Of a stretch of DNA of 64,000 nucleotides, positions 1 through 10,910 are shown piece by piece (the stretch's first letter is position 1; every line of letters starts with the position of its first letter). Below the pieces are notes generated by a model. The model worked only from the letters and a program-made list of their open reading frames with translations. It had not been told where the DNA came from and did not search any database. This DNA comes from Sphingomonas sanguinis NBRC 13937 (GTDB lineage Bacteria > Pseudomonadota > Alphaproteobacteria > Sphingomonadales > Sphingomonadaceae), in the NCBI RefSeq assembly GCF_001591005.1, contig NZ_BCTY01000009.1:1-64000 (forward strand). Reading direction: 5' to 3'. Position numbers and translations under genes: made by a program.

Positions 1-5
1 CCCGG

Positions 6-27
6 CCCCTCCCGCCTGCGGGAGGGG
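6..27. repeat. Palindromic intergenic repeat, family A
   Basis: A perfect 10-bp inverted repeat (CCCCTCCCGC / GCGGGAGGGG, 2-base spacer) sits just beyond the stop of the Gre-like gene. Near-identical palindromes occur at 15826-15849, 15907-15928 and 16018-16039. It may serve as a terminator for the minus-strand gene, but no T-tract follows. Confidence 0.75.
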
Positions 28-46
28 AGGAAGAAGAAGGCAGGCT

Positions 47-502
47 TTATTCGACCTCCACCACCTCCACCGCATCGGCCTTGCCCCCGAACGCCACCGT
101 CTCGCCCGCCATTGCACCCATCAGCGCGCGGGCCAGCGGTGCGGCATAGGCGATGCGGTCATGGGCGGGGTCGGCTTCGTCATGGCCGACGATGGTCAGC
201 GTTCTGGTCTGGCCGTTGAGGCGGATCGTCACCACGCTGCCGATGCCGACCTCATCCTCGGCGGGTGCGGGGGCGATTTCGGCGGTGGCGGCGCGGGTGT
301 TCCAATAACGGAGTTCGCGCTGGAGGCGGGTGCGCTCCTCCTCCTCAGTCGCGGCGGCGACGGCGGCTTCGACCTCCGCCACTTTCGCGCGGGTCAGCTC
401 GAGCCCGCGGGCGGTGACCAGATTGGGGCCGGGCGGGATCGGCAGCTCGAACTTGGGTTCGAGATGTTCCTCATCGGATTCGCGGCGGAAAGCGACACTC
501 AT
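47..502 (-). CDS. GreA/GreB-family transcription elongation factor-like protein
   Basis: A 151-residue protein. The C-terminal half matches the Gre-factor C-terminal domain: VGIGSVVTI, a TIVGHDEADP strand-turn, then APLARALMGAMAGE. The part before it (about residues 30-80) is Lys/Glu/Ala-rich and could form the coiled coil that inserts into the RNA polymerase secondary channel, but the usual N-terminal Gre signature is weak. I chose the ATG beginning MSVAFRRESDE; upstream in-frame starts at 538 and 562 add a stretch that does not look like Gre and reach into the helicase promoter. Gre factors rescue backtracked polymerase by stimulating transcript cleavage. The family is fairly sure; the choice between GreA, GreB and a divergent paralogue is not. 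Confidence 0.75.
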   Translation of the reverse strand: MSVAFRRESDEEHLEPKFELPIPPGPNLVTARGLELTRAKVAEVEAAVAAATEEEERTRLQRELRYWNTRAATAEIAPAPAEDEVGIGSVVTIRLNGQTRTLTIVGHDEADPAHDRIAYAAPLARALMGAMAGETVAFGGKADAVEVVEVE

Positions 503-579
503 CGGGGCTGAACGTTCCAGGTCATGGCCAGGCTCCATGACGGGCGCAACGCTTCGTCGCAAGCACCGTCGGCGGGCGC

Positions 580-607
580 TTGAGTTTTCAATGCAATCGT
601 GTATAGG
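580..607 (+). promoter_or_regulatory. Sigma-70-type promoter for the helicase gene
   Basis: TTGAGT at 580-585 and TATAGG at 602-607 with a 16-base spacer. This predicts a leader of about 110 bases before the helicase ATG, consistent with the hairpin found there. Confidence 0.5.
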
Positions 608-656
608 GCCACGCTTTCACGGAACGCTAATATTCACCCGTGCCGCATGGGTGTAT

Positions 657-693
657 CCGCCAACCGAGAGGGATGGGTCCCTTGGTTCGGCGG
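657..693 (+). promoter_or_regulatory. Hairpin in the 5' leader of the DEAD-box helicase
   Basis: An imperfect inverted repeat: AGGGA (669-673) pairs with TCCCT around loop TGGG, and after an internal loop CCGCC-AACC pairs with GGTT-CGGCGG. A CTTTTTC run follows at about 701-707, then the ribosome site GGAG at 714-717. The arrangement resembles an attenuator or a structured leader. Confidence 0.45.
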
Positions 694-722
694 TACGCGC
701 TCCTTTTTCTGTTGGAGTCCCC

Positions 723-2465
<1,743 letters not shown>

Positions 2466-2476
2466 GCAGATTTCGG

Positions 2477-2503
2477 AACGGCCGGGCATGTCCCGGCCGT
2501 TTT
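2477..2503 (+). terminator. Intrinsic terminator after the helicase
   Basis: A perfect 10-bp stem AACGGCCGGG / CCCGGCCGTT with a 5-base loop runs into TTTT. It sits between the helicase stop and the convergent gene's stop at 2508, so it may work in both directions. Confidence 0.85.
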
Positions 2504-2507
2504 GCTG

Positions 2508-4037
2508 TCAGGGCCCGACCCGATAGAGCGCGGTGTCGAAGGTCGCATAGATCGGCCGGTGACCAGGCCAGATCGGCCCCAGCCCGCGTCGGTCCAGCAC
2601 CCACAGATACCCGATCCGCCCGCGCGGCAGGATCGCGATGCGCCGATGCAGCGCCCCTAGATCGACCTTGCCGCAGCCCCAGGCGGGTATCTGTTCGGAC
2701 GGATCGTTGCTGATCTCCGGGGGCAGCGGATAACGAACGCGGAGCAACGGCGCGCCCAGCACCCGCCACTGGCTGTTCACCAGCGCGTCGCGCCGGTCGA
2801 TCGCCAAGTCGGGCAGATGCGACCAGGCTTGCGTCGTCCAGCCCGCATGGCAACCATCGGTCAGCGTGACGGCATGGATGCGCGCACCCATGGGTACGAA
2901 ATCCAGGGCCTTGAGCGCGGCCTCATAGCGCATGCCCTCGCGGTGCCAGCGCACACCCATCTCGCCGCAGCGGAGCAGGAACAGCGCGATGGCGATCGCC
3001 GCCAGCACCTGTCCCTCCCGCGCGCGTCCAGTCGAGCGGAGCGACACGAGCGCGGCCATCACCGCCACCGGCACCAGTCGCTCGTCGGCGGCCCAGCTGC
3101 CCATCAGCGTGGTCGGCATGACGAGGCAGAGCAGCGCCAGCAGCGCCGCCCCCAGGCCTATCCGCTTGTCGACCTTCACCGACCCCCGCCACCAGAGCGC
3201 ACCGATGACCAGCCCCAGGATGATCGGCGTGCCGATATCGATCACCGGCGATCCGCCGCGCAGCATCGCGACCCAGCCCATCAGCTTTCGCGTCAGCAGA
3301 TGGTCCTGATATAGTCCGACGGCGCTGCCGCTCCCCCCGCTCCAGGCCAGCGTCAGGACCAGAGGCGACAGCAGGGCGAGGCCGGGCGGGATCGATGCCG
3401 CCACGCTCCGCCAGCGCCGCTCGCGCGCCCAGCGCTCGCCCTCATACCCGGCGACGAGTGTGACCAGCACGACCCACCCCATGGCATGGGCCAGCCAGGT
3501 GATGAACGCCAATGGAGCCACCACGATCAGCAGTCGCCACCATGGCTCGTCGCGCAGCCTGATCCAGGCGGCGAAGCTGAGGAAGGCGAGGCCGATGGCC
3601 AGCCCGTAATTGACGAAGCCGAAATGGAAGGGATTGCCCAGTACGAAGATCGCGGCGGCCAGGGCCGAGGGCTGGATACGACCGTGCAGCGCCCGACTGA
3701 CCGCTGCCACGCCGGCAATTCCCAGCACGGGCATCAGCGCGGCGGCGATGATCCCGGCGCCCTGCGCTCCTATCCATGGGCCCAGGCCCCACGCGATCAG
3801 GTCGCCGCCCAGATTGCCGACCAGATGCCAGTGGAAGTCATAATAGGCCGACAGCCAGGCCGAATGCTGGCCGCGCAGCATTACCGCATAACGGCCGATA
3901 TGCCCGTACAGGTCGGTCATCACCGGCAACGGCGCGACCCAGAAGGGGATCAGCGCCGCGACCAGCAGCAATAGCAGCGGCCACGCATAGGAGCGGCCGC
4001 TCGGCGGGGTGGTATCGGGGTGGGCGCGCGGTGTCAC
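2508..4037 (-). CDS. Polytopic membrane protein of unknown function, possibly GT-C-like
   Basis: A 509-residue protein with an N-terminal hydrophobic helix (about 20-40), a short polar loop containing TDLYGHIGRY, then about nine more hydrophobic segments, and a soluble C-terminal domain of roughly 150 residues with no recognisable motif. An acidic residue in the first loop, many membrane helices and a C-terminal soluble domain recall GT-C glycosyltransferases and mannosyltransferase-like proteins, but I cannot assign a family. The start is GTG with no convincing ribosome site, so expression may depend on the gene upstream. It begins 49 bases after pyrC' ends, on the same strand, and is probably the last gene of that operon. 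Confidence 0.6.
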   Translation of the reverse strand: MTPRAHPDTTPPSGRSYAWPLLLLLVAALIPFWVAPLPVMTDLYGHIGRYAVMLRGQHSAWLSAYYDFHWHLVGNLGGDLIAWGLGPWIGAQGAGIIAAALMPVLGIAGVAAVSRALHGRIQPSALAAAIFVLGNPFHFGFVNYGLAIGLAFLSFAAWIRLRDEPWWRLLIVVAPLAFITWLAHAMGWVVLVTLVAGYEGERWARERRWRSVAASIPPGLALLSPLVLTLAWSGGSGSAVGLYQDHLLTRKLMGWVAMLRGGSPVIDIGTPIILGLVIGALWWRGSVKVDKRIGLGAALLALLCLVMPTTLMGSWAADERLVPVAVMAALVSLRSTGRAREGQVLAAIAIALFLLRCGEMGVRWHREGMRYEAALKALDFVPMGARIHAVTLTDGCHAGWTTQAWSHLPDLAIDRRDALVNSQWRVLGAPLLRVRYPLPPEISNDPSEQIPAWGCGKVDLGALHRRIAILPRGRIGYLWVLDRRGLGPIWPGHRPIYATFDTALYRVGP

Positions 4038-4086
4038 AGCCTATGCTGGAACAGCGACGGCCCCGATGCCAGCCCCATCGCGCGCG

Positions 4087-5304
4087 TCAGGCGATCTCTC
4101 GCCCGGCCTTCCACAGCCGCAGGGCGCGACCCTGGACCGGGAAGCCGTCGAACGGCGTATTGCCCGCCGAGGCAAAGGCGTCGCCCGACACCATCCACGG
4201 CGTCTCCGCGTCGAACAGCATCAGGTCGGCGGGCTTGCCCGGCTCCAGCGTGCCGGTGTCGAGGCCAAGGATCTTGGCCGGGTTGGTCGCCAGCAGCGCG
4301 AACAAGCGGGGCAGGGTGATCCGCTCGTCGCGCACCAGCATCAGCGCCAGTGGAAGGAGCGTCTCGGCCCCCGCCATGCCCGCCTCGGCATCCACGAAGG
4401 GCAGGCGCTTGGACTCCGGGCCGTGCGGGTCATGGCCCGATCCGATGACATCGACCGTCCCGTCCGCGACGGCCGCCAGCGCCGCCTGCCGGTCGCTCTC
4501 GTCGCGCAAGGGGGGCGAGAGCCGGGCATAGGTGCGGAAATCGGTGACCGCGATGTCGGACAGGTGGAGATGCGCAGGCGTGATGCCGCACGTCACCTTG
4601 ACCCCGCGCCGCTTGGCCGCGCGGATCAGGTCGAAGCCCGAAGCGGTCGTCACCTGCCGGATGTGCAGCCTCGCGCCCGTCTCCTCCGCCAGCATCAGGT
4701 CGCGCGCGATGGCGAGCGATTCGGCGATGGCGGGGGCGGAGGGCAGGCCCAGGCGGCTGGCCGTCTCGCCCTCGGTCGCGACCGCATCGGCGGCCAGGCC
4801 ACCATCCTCGGCATGGGAAATGACGGTCAGGCCGAGATCGCCCGCATAGGCCAGCACCCGGTGCATCACGCCCGAATCGGCGATCCAGCCGCGCCCGGTG
4901 CCGACCGCCTTCGCGCCTGCCGACACGCACACCGCCATTTCGGCCAAGTCGGTCCCCGCCAGCGAACGGGTTGCCGCCGCGATGGGGTGAATCCACAGGT
5001 CCGGCCGCCCGATCAGCGCGGCGCGCTGCACCACGCCGGGATCGTCGAGCACCGGTGACTGATCGGGCATCAGGCCGATGCGCACGATGCCGCCTGCGCG
5101 GAAGGCCGCATGGTCGACCTTGAACACGCCCAGGTCGACGATACCGGGGGCGAGCATCTTGCCGCCGCAGTCGACGACCGTCGCGCCTTCCGGCGCATCG
5201 CCCATGCCGGTGACGACGCCGTTTTCGACCAGCAGCGTCTGGCCGCGAGTCTCGCCGCCGACCGGGCAGATCAGGACAGCATTGGTGAAGGCGGTGATGC
5301 TCAT
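4087..5304 (-). CDS. pyrC': Dihydroorotase-like protein without zinc ligands (PyrC'/PyrX)
   Basis: A 405-residue amidohydrolase-fold protein of the class I dihydroorotase family. Active enzymes carry a metal-binding HxH after PGxxD; here the segment is D57-L-G-V-F, so both histidines are gone. The later zinc histidine is Gln217 (LHIRQVTT), and the catalytic Asp of the usual DHAPH motif is Gly290 (GSGHDPH). In Pseudomonas and relatives such a catalytically dead PyrC' is a structural partner of aspartate transcarbamoylase, and this gene overlaps pyrB by four bases (ATGA), as expected for that complex. I infer a scaffold role and predict an active dihydroorotase elsewhere. Family certain; inactivity strongly suggested by sequence. 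Confidence 0.9.
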   Translation of the reverse strand: MSITAFTNAVLICPVGGETRGQTLLVENGVVTGMGDAPEGATVVDCGGKMLAPGIVDLGVFKVDHAAFRAGGIVRIGLMPDQSPVLDDPGVVQRAALIGRPDLWIHPIAAATRSLAGTDLAEMAVCVSAGAKAVGTGRGWIADSGVMHRVLAYAGDLGLTVISHAEDGGLAADAVATEGETASRLGLPSAPAIAESLAIARDLMLAEETGARLHIRQVTTASGFDLIRAAKRRGVKVTCGITPAHLHLSDIAVTDFRTYARLSPPLRDESDRQAALAAVADGTVDVIGSGHDPHGPESKRLPFVDAEAGMAGAETLLPLALMLVRDERITLPRLFALLATNPAKILGLDTGTLEPGKPADLMLFDAETPWMVSGDAFASAGNTPFDGFPVQGRALRLWKAGREIA

Positions 5305-6284
5305 GCCCAGCCCTCCAGCTTGCGGGCCCGGCGGGTCAGCACGTCCAGGCACGCCATGCGCACCGCGACGCCCATCGCCACCTGTTCGGTGATCGCCGAT
5401 TGCGGGCCATCGGCCACCTCCGAGTCGATCTCGACCCCCCGGTTCATCGGACCGGGGTGCATGACCAGCGCATCGGGCTTGGCGCGCTTCAGCCGTTCGG
5501 CGGTCAGGCCATAGCGCATCCGATACTCGCGCGTGGAGGGAATGTATCCGCCCGCCATCCGCTCGTTCTGGACGCGTAGCATCATGACGACATCGGCATC
5601 CTGGATCGCTTCGTCGAAGTCGGTGAAGGGGGTGACGAACATCCGCTCGATCCCCTTGGGCATCAGCGTCGAGGGCGCGCAGACCCGCACCTCGGCCGCC
5701 AGCGCGGTGAGGGCGAGAATGTCCGAGCGTGCAACCCGGCTGTGCAGGATGTCGCCGCAGATCACGACCTTCTGCCCTGCCACGCTGCCCCGGCGGCGGC
5801 GGATGGTCAGCATGTCGAGCAGCGCCTGGGTCGGATGCTCGTGTCGCCCGTCGCCCGCGTTCAGGACCGGGCAGTCGACCTTGTCGGCGATCAGGCGGAC
5901 GGCACCGCTCGCCATGTGGCGGATCACGATGACGTCGGCGCGCATCGCGTTCAGCGTCATCGCCGTGTCGATCAGCGTCTCGCCCTTCTTCACGCTCGAC
6001 TGCGCCGCATGCATGTTGACGACGTCGGCACCCAGCCGCTTGCCAGCGATCTCGAAGGACAGGAGCGTCCGGGTCGAGTTCTCGAAGAACGCGTTGATCT
6101 GGGTCAGGCCTGCCAGCCGCGTGTCGGGCGTATCGGTCGCGTCGCGATCGAGCCAATGTTCCGCCTCGTCGAGCAGGAACATGATCTCATGCGGTTGAAG
6201 GCCGTCGATACCGGTCAGATGCCGGTGCGGAAAAACGGCGCCACCCTGAATGAGCGTGCCGGGGCGATGATCCGAGGTCTGCAT
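5301..6284 (-). CDS. pyrB: Aspartate carbamoyltransferase catalytic subunit
   Basis: A 327-residue enzyme that condenses carbamoyl phosphate with L-aspartate to N-carbamoyl-L-aspartate, the first committed step of pyrimidine synthesis. The carbamoyl-phosphate loop FFENSTRT, the HPTQ motif ([10 protein letters not shown]) and the aspartate-site HPGPMNRG are all present. About 30 residues precede the first conserved core helix, similar to enzymes that pair with a PyrC' partner. The ATG shares its first base with the upstream stop (TAATG) and the TGA overlaps the pyrC' ATG, so the three genes are probably translationally coupled. No pyrI regulatory-subunit gene is in the window. Confidence 0.95.
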   Translation of the reverse strand: MQTSDHRPGTLIQGGAVFPHRHLTGIDGLQPHEIMFLLDEAEHWLDRDATDTPDTRLAGLTQINAFFENSTRTLLSFEIAGKRLGADVVNMHAAQSSVKKGETLIDTAMTLNAMRADVIVIRHMASGAVRLIADKVDCPVLNAGDGRHEHPTQALLDMLTIRRRRGSVAGQKVVICGDILHSRVARSDILALTALAAEVRVCAPSTLMPKGIERMFVTPFTDFDEAIQDADVVMMLRVQNERMAGGYIPSTREYRMRYGLTAERLKRAKPDALVMHPGPMNRGVEIDSEVADGPQSAITEQVAMGVAVRMACLDVLTRRARKLEGWA

Positions 6285-7846
6285 TAAAGCCGCCGGGTAG
6301 CGGCCGGGACGGCATTCGGCAAGGCTCCTGTGGTCGTCGGCCACGCCTCCAGCACATAGCCATAGCCGACGCGCCGCAGTCTTGCCCGGCCGATGGGGAA
6401 GCCTTGCTGGCGCAGCGTCTCCGTTAGGCCGTCCACCGTGACCGGCTGGCCCGCCGCATGTTCGGTCCAGAACAGGGTGGGACAGTCGCTTGCCATGTCG
6501 TGGCCGCTGCCGATCGGAAAGCCGAAATGCGCCGCGACGATCCGGTAGGCGAAGGGGAAGACGACGCGATTCTCGACCGGCGGGGCGGCCATGGCGATGC
6601 TGTTGCCTGCCGCATGGACATGGATGCGGGTGGTGGGGCAGGCGCGCCGGATCGCGGCGATGGTGCTTCCCGTACCGTACCAGCTGGGTTGAGCCACGGT
6701 CCGGGCCCAATTCTCGCGGATCGCCATCATCGCCGCCAGGGTCATCGCCGCCGACAGCAGGACAACGACCACAGGCCGCGCCCGGTCGAGCAATGCGGTG
6801 ACGCCCAGCGCCAAGATCATCGCAATGGGAGGATGGAGCGTGACCAGATAGCGGCCGATGATGAAGGGCCGCCACAGATGGATCGCGACCATCACGAACA
6901 CGGCGATCCCCAGCCCGACCGCCAGCGTCAGCGCCAGATCGGCCGGAGCCGTGAGGCGGCGGTCGCGCCGGCTCCGCCAGGCCAACATCGCAAAGCCGAT
7001 TGCCGCCAGGACCGTCACCGCCGGATTAGCGGTCAGGCTGCCCAGCACCTCGATCTCGATCGCCCAGCGCGCGGCGTCGAGACCACCGGGTATCCAGAAG
7101 CTGCGCGTGTTGGCTTCGATCTGTCCGAACGACCAGAGCAGGTGGACCAGCATTGGGATCGCCGCCAGCGCCGCCGCCGCGAAGAGGTGGAACGCGCCTT
7201 GCCTGTCACGGGCCAGCAGGCGGCGCAGGATCATCGCGGCGGCCAGCGAGCCGACGACGATGCTCGCGGCCAGATGCACGTTGAACGCGATGAGCAAGGC
7301 GAAGGTCAGCATGACCCATTCCGCCCGCCTACGGCTGCTCTGGCCCCGGTTGAACGCAATCAGCGCGGCGACCGCAACCGCGGCGGATGCGAAAGCCAGA
7401 TAATTGGAGCGCAACTCGGCCGCCCGGTCGATCGCAGGCCACGCGCTGGCGAGGGCGATGGCGAACACCCAGCCGAGCCGCCGCAGCGGATGCGGGATCA
7501 GCCACCATGCGAGTTGGACGGTCGCGCCGAGCAGGACGAACAGATTGACCCACCGCCGTTCCTCGACCGTCGCCCCCAGCCAGCTGGTCGCGCGGGCCAG
7601 CGCGTAGAAGAGCGGCGGATGATTGTCGGCCAGCCAGCGGCTAAAGGCGTAGGGCAGGGGGACGCCCGGCCGGGTGACATAGAGCGTGTAGAACTCGTCA
7701 TACCAGGGCCCGCGCAAACGCATCGCGGCGACCATGGCGCTGACCAGCATGACGAGGACGATGGCCAGCATCCCGCCGGTCCATAGGGACGTCTTATTCC
7801 AGGGGCGGGAAAGCCGTGGCGACGCGATGGGCGGGTCCGATGTCAT
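6284..7846 (-). CDS. GT-C superfamily (GT39-like) membrane glycosyltransferase
   Basis: A 520-residue polytopic membrane protein. The first periplasmic loop has PWYDEFYTL, and the next conserved stretch is [13 protein letters not shown]; the paired acidic residues and the HPP motif are typical of ArnT/PMT-like GT-C enzymes, which move sugars from polyprenyl-phosphate donors to lipids or proteins. About ten hydrophobic helices follow, then a C-terminal soluble part containing a short Cys-Pro-Thr segment. I prefer the ATG at 7846 (MTSDPP) to a GTG at 7864 because AGGG lies about ten bases upstream. It shares one base with pyrB and seems to be the first gene of that operon, an unusual partner for pyrimidine synthesis. 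Acceptor unknown. Confidence 0.75.
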   Translation of the reverse strand: MTSDPPIASPRLSRPWNKTSLWTGGMLAIVLVMLVSAMVAAMRLRGPWYDEFYTLYVTRPGVPLPYAFSRWLADNHPPLFYALARATSWLGATVEERRWVNLFVLLGATVQLAWWLIPHPLRRLGWVFAIALASAWPAIDRAAELRSNYLAFASAAVAVAALIAFNRGQSSRRRAEWVMLTFALLIAFNVHLAASIVVGSLAAAMILRRLLARDRQGAFHLFAAAALAAIPMLVHLLWSFGQIEANTRSFWIPGGLDAARWAIEIEVLGSLTANPAVTVLAAIGFAMLAWRSRRDRRLTAPADLALTLAVGLGIAVFVMVAIHLWRPFIIGRYLVTLHPPIAMILALGVTALLDRARPVVVVLLSAAMTLAAMMAIRENWARTVAQPSWYGTGSTIAAIRRACPTTRIHVHAAGNSIAMAAPPVENRVVFPFAYRIVAAHFGFPIGSGHDMASDCPTLFWTEHAAGQPVTVDGLTETLRQQGFPIGRARLRRVGYGYVLEAWPTTTGALPNAVPAATRRL

Positions 7847-7887
7847 GGGACCGCGACCCTGCACGGTCGCCCCCCAGGCGGCAAGCG

Positions 7888-7931
7888 GCCGTACCGGATC
7901 GGAAGGTCCACACCTCCCGATCCGGTACGGC
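7888..7931. terminator. Terminator-like hairpin after TonB receptor 1
   Basis: A perfect 15-bp inverted repeat (7888-7902 with 7917-7931) encloses a 14-base loop with a further AGGT/ACCT pairing. It lies eight bases past the receptor stop. No T-run follows on either strand, so it could also protect the 3' end. Confidence 0.6.
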
Positions 7932-7938
7932 CCTTCGC

Positions 7939-10308
7939 TTAGAACGCGCCGGACAAAGTGATGAAGCCCATGCGCGGCGGCTGGGCATAGCTGTTCCAGG
8001 TCTTGGACGCCGCGCCGACGACCAGTTCGTAAATGCCCTTGCGGTTGGTCACGTTGGTGACGTTGACCGACAGCTTCAGGTCCTTGACGCCGAACCCGTC
8101 AATCTGCGGCAGGCTGTACCCCGCCTGCAGGTTCAGCAGGTAGCGCCCGCCGATGCCCTGGTCATTGGTGTAGGTGGCAAAGCGCGGGCCGACATAGTCG
8201 CCGATCGCCTGGATCTCGAACGGGCCGTCATTGATCGACACGACGGTCTTGTTCAGCCAGCGCGCGGTGTTGGGTACATATTTGCCTGCGGTCGCGATGG
8301 TGGTGGTGCCGCTGACATAATTGTCGCGATACTTCGAGCTGTTGTACGACAGCGCATTATAGACCGACAGGTGCGGGCCGAAGCGCAGGGTCGCCGCCGC
8401 GTCGACGCCGTTGGTCCGCACGCGACCGACATTCTGCAGGATCGACACGCCGCCGATGACCGAGGCGATGACCGGCGTTGCGCTGATCTGAAGCAGGCGA
8501 TTGTCGAAATCGACATGATAGGCACTGACCTGCGCCTCGATCGCGGTCAGCGGGCCGAGGTCGAGCGCGTGGTGCGAGCGCAGGCCCGCCTCATAGGTCC
8601 ACGACGTCTCGGGCGAGGTGTTCGCCTTGATCTGGTCGAATGCCTGCTGGCTGCCCACCGCGAAGGGCGACAGGCCTGCGGCGACCGAGGCTTGGAACTG
8701 GCGGACATTCTTCTGGACATGGCCGAACAGCTGGTCGTTGGTCGTGATATCCCAGATCGCGCCGATCGCGGGCAGGAACCACTTCTTCGTGTTCAGTCGT
8801 CCTTCCGGATAGCCGGTCGAGGTGCCGGGCAGCGCACCGGGCAGCGGCTGTGTCGGCACGCGACCATCGGCGAATTGCAGGCTGGACTTGAAGCCTGCCT
8901 CGACCGTCACCGTCGGGGTGATGTGCCAGCGATCCTGGATATGCGTCTGGATCAGGTCGTATTTGGTGATCGCGGCATATTGGGTGAGACGGCGAAGTGA
9001 CGGATCGGCCCATTCATAGGGCGAGGGCGGGTTATCGATCGGCGCGGCGTACCAGCGGCGAAAGATCGTGTTGCGGTTATGCTCGTACCAGGCGCCCAGT
9101 TCGATTTCATGGTCGCCCGCATGGATCGCCAGCGTCGAGATCGCTCCCTTCCGATCGATGCCATATTCGGTGGTGCGCAGTGCATAGCCCGAGCCGCCGA
9201 ACACGGTCTTCAGATTCTGGCCCGGATAATAAATGCGGAACAGGCCCGGCAGGCCGGCTGCCGCGATCGGGCCGGTGATCTGACCCTGGCCCTCGTCATG
9301 ATGGTAATAGACCTGATTGGTCCACGTCACGGCATCGCCGAAGCGGTGCTCGTACTTGATGTAACCCAGATAATCGGTGCGCTGCGCATCGCCGAAATAA
9401 TTCATGTAATTGTTGGGGTTGTTCGACGGCGGCGCACCGTTCGCGTCGACATAGGCGAGCGCGCCCTGCCAGTTCGGGTAGAGTACCGAGCGATAATAGG
9501 GCTCCAGTCCGCCCGCATTGTGCGCGACCGAATCCTGGTTGGGCTCGGCCTTGTCGGAAATGTTGAAATAGCCGGTTAGCGTGCCGTTCTCGCCCTTGTG
9601 GACGAACTTGGCATTGCCCTGCCATCCGCCCTGCTTGGCGTTGAATTCCCAGGCGCGGGCCTTTTGCCGGACGACCGAGAGATAGCCGCTGTTGGTGCCG
9701 CCCAGCCCCTCGACCTCGCCGCTGTCGATACGCAGGAAGGTGCGGCTGGCGTCATAGCTGCCCAGCGTCTGGGCGAAACGCACGCCCAGGGTGGCGGCCG
9801 GATCGCTCGAATAGGTCTCGATGCCGCCGCCCAGATTGCTGGCCGAGGCGGTGCCCAGGTCGGCGGCACCAGCGGTCAGCCGGACGCGCGCAACGTTTTC
9901 GCTGATGACCGCGCGCTGCGGCGTCAGGCCGTTGTAATTGCCATAGGACTGATCGCCGAGCGGCACGCCGTCCATGGTGAAGCCCAACTGGTTCTGGTTG
10001 AAGCCATGGACGAACAGCGCGATATTCTGTTCGTTATTGCCCCAGGGGTCGGCGGTCTCGAACTGCACGCCGGGCAGCGTCTGAATCGCCTTTACCGGAT
10101 TCGCGCCGGGCAGCACCTTCTGGATTTCCGCCGCGCCCAGCTCGACCGAGGAGCGCGTGGTACGGGTCGCGGTGACGACGATCTGGTCGCCATTGGTCGC
10201 GGACTCCGTCGACGATGCACCGGATCCCTCCTGCGCCCAGACGGGCATGGCGACGACGGCCGCACCGATCATCAGCGTCGAACGAAACAGTAATGAAAAC
10301 GATTGCAT
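7939..10308 (-). CDS. TonB-dependent outer-membrane receptor 1
   Basis: A 789-residue receptor. The start MQSFSLLF gives a signal peptide ending about AVVAMPVWA-Q, and a GGGGGG-rich ribosome site lies upstream; an earlier in-frame start would spoil the signal. The TonB-box region is about QIVVTATR, followed by a plug domain (ALFVHGFNQNQLGFTMDGVPLGDQ, then ASNLGGGIETYSS) and a 22-strand-type barrel ending in aromatic FITLSGAF. Such receptors import siderophores, cobalamin, metals or oligosaccharides using ExbB/ExbD/TonB energy. Neither the neighbours nor visible motifs reveal the substrate. It seems to be transcribed alone, with a hairpin at its end. Confidence 0.9.
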   Translation of the reverse strand: MQSFSLLFRSTLMIGAAVVAMPVWAQEGSGASSTESATNGDQIVVTATRTTRSSVELGAAEIQKVLPGANPVKAIQTLPGVQFETADPWGNNEQNIALFVHGFNQNQLGFTMDGVPLGDQSYGNYNGLTPQRAVISENVARVRLTAGAADLGTASASNLGGGIETYSSDPAATLGVRFAQTLGSYDASRTFLRIDSGEVEGLGGTNSGYLSVVRQKARAWEFNAKQGGWQGNAKFVHKGENGTLTGYFNISDKAEPNQDSVAHNAGGLEPYYRSVLYPNWQGALAYVDANGAPPSNNPNNYMNYFGDAQRTDYLGYIKYEHRFGDAVTWTNQVYYHHDEGQGQITGPIAAAGLPGLFRIYYPGQNLKTVFGGSGYALRTTEYGIDRKGAISTLAIHAGDHEIELGAWYEHNRNTIFRRWYAAPIDNPPSPYEWADPSLRRLTQYAAITKYDLIQTHIQDRWHITPTVTVEAGFKSSLQFADGRVPTQPLPGALPGTSTGYPEGRLNTKKWFLPAIGAIWDITTNDQLFGHVQKNVRQFQASVAAGLSPFAVGSQQAFDQIKANTSPETSWTYEAGLRSHHALDLGPLTAIEAQVSAYHVDFDNRLLQISATPVIASVIGGVSILQNVGRVRTNGVDAAATLRFGPHLSVYNALSYNSSKYRDNYVSGTTTIATAGKYVPNTARWLNKTVVSINDGPFEIQAIGDYVGPRFATYTNDQGIGGRYLLNLQAGYSLPQIDGFGVKDLKLSVNVTNVTNRKGIYELVVGAASKTWNSYAQPPRMGFITLSGAF

Positions 10309-10445
10309 GAATAGACCCCCCACAGGCACCGGATGGAACGGCGCAGCTAGAGGGTGCAAATGACGATTTAGGGACCGGATAAAGACCGATCTATTACATT
10401 TCAGGCGATCAGGGTGGGTTTGCGGTCAATCGCGTCGCAAAATGA

Positions 10446-10910
10446 TCACGCCATCACTAGAGCATCGATCGCGGCCTGCAGGATATGGGCGGCGGCCAGA
10501 TTGTCGATCCGCTCGGCGCGTTTCGCGCGGCTCATATCCTGTTCGATCATCGTGCGTTCGACCGCGACGGTCGACCAGCGTTCGTCCCACAGCAGGATCG
10601 GGCCCAGATCGGCACAGTTGCGGGCAAAGCTGCGGGTCGATTGCGAACGCGGGCTTTCGCTACCGTCGAGGTTCAGCGGCAGGCCGATGACCAAGCCCTG
10701 TACCCCTTGCTGCGCGATCATCGCGATCAGCTGTTCCTTGTCCTTGGTGAACTTGGTCCGGCGGATAAGGGTGGCGGGACTGGCGAAGCTCCATCCGGCA
10801 TCGCAAAAGGCAGTGCCGACCGTTTTCGTGCCGACGTCCAGCCCGATCAGCCGCCCGCCGGAGGGGAGGGCAGCGCGGAATTCGCTACGGTCGGTGGTAA
10901 TCAGGCTCAT
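10446..10910 (-). CDS. ruvX: Putative pre-16S rRNA nuclease / Holliday junction resolvase RuvX (YqgF)
   Basis: A 154-residue RNase H-fold protein of the YqgF family. The N-terminal catalytic segment [12 protein letters not shown] carries the first Asp, [11 protein letters not shown] is the second conserved strand, and DERWSTV plus the C-terminal [12 protein letters not shown] match the other acidic positions. YqgF in E. coli trims the 5' end of 16S rRNA precursor, while the older annotation is Holliday-junction resolution. Its ATG overlaps the stop of the upstream DUF3089 gene by four bases, so the two are probably co-transcribed. Confidence 0.93.
   Translation of the reverse strand: MSLITTDRSEFRAALPSGGRLIGLDVGTKTVGTAFCDAGWSFASPATLIRRTKFTKDKEQLIAMIAQQGVQGLVIGLPLNLDGSESPRSQSTRSFARNCADLGPILLWDERWSTVAVERTMIEQDMSRAKRAERIDNLAAAHILQAAIDALVMA

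Noticed and set aside
330-722. N-terminal extension of the helicase frame to 330
   Set aside because: It would read through the Gre-like gene on the other strand, the promoter and the leader hairpin; the ATG at 723 has a good ribosome site and matches family N-termini.
5305-6156. Fusion of pyrC' with an upstream 284-codon stretch
   Set aside because: The stretch is a shadow of pyrB in another frame; the ATGA overlap defines the real pyrC' start.
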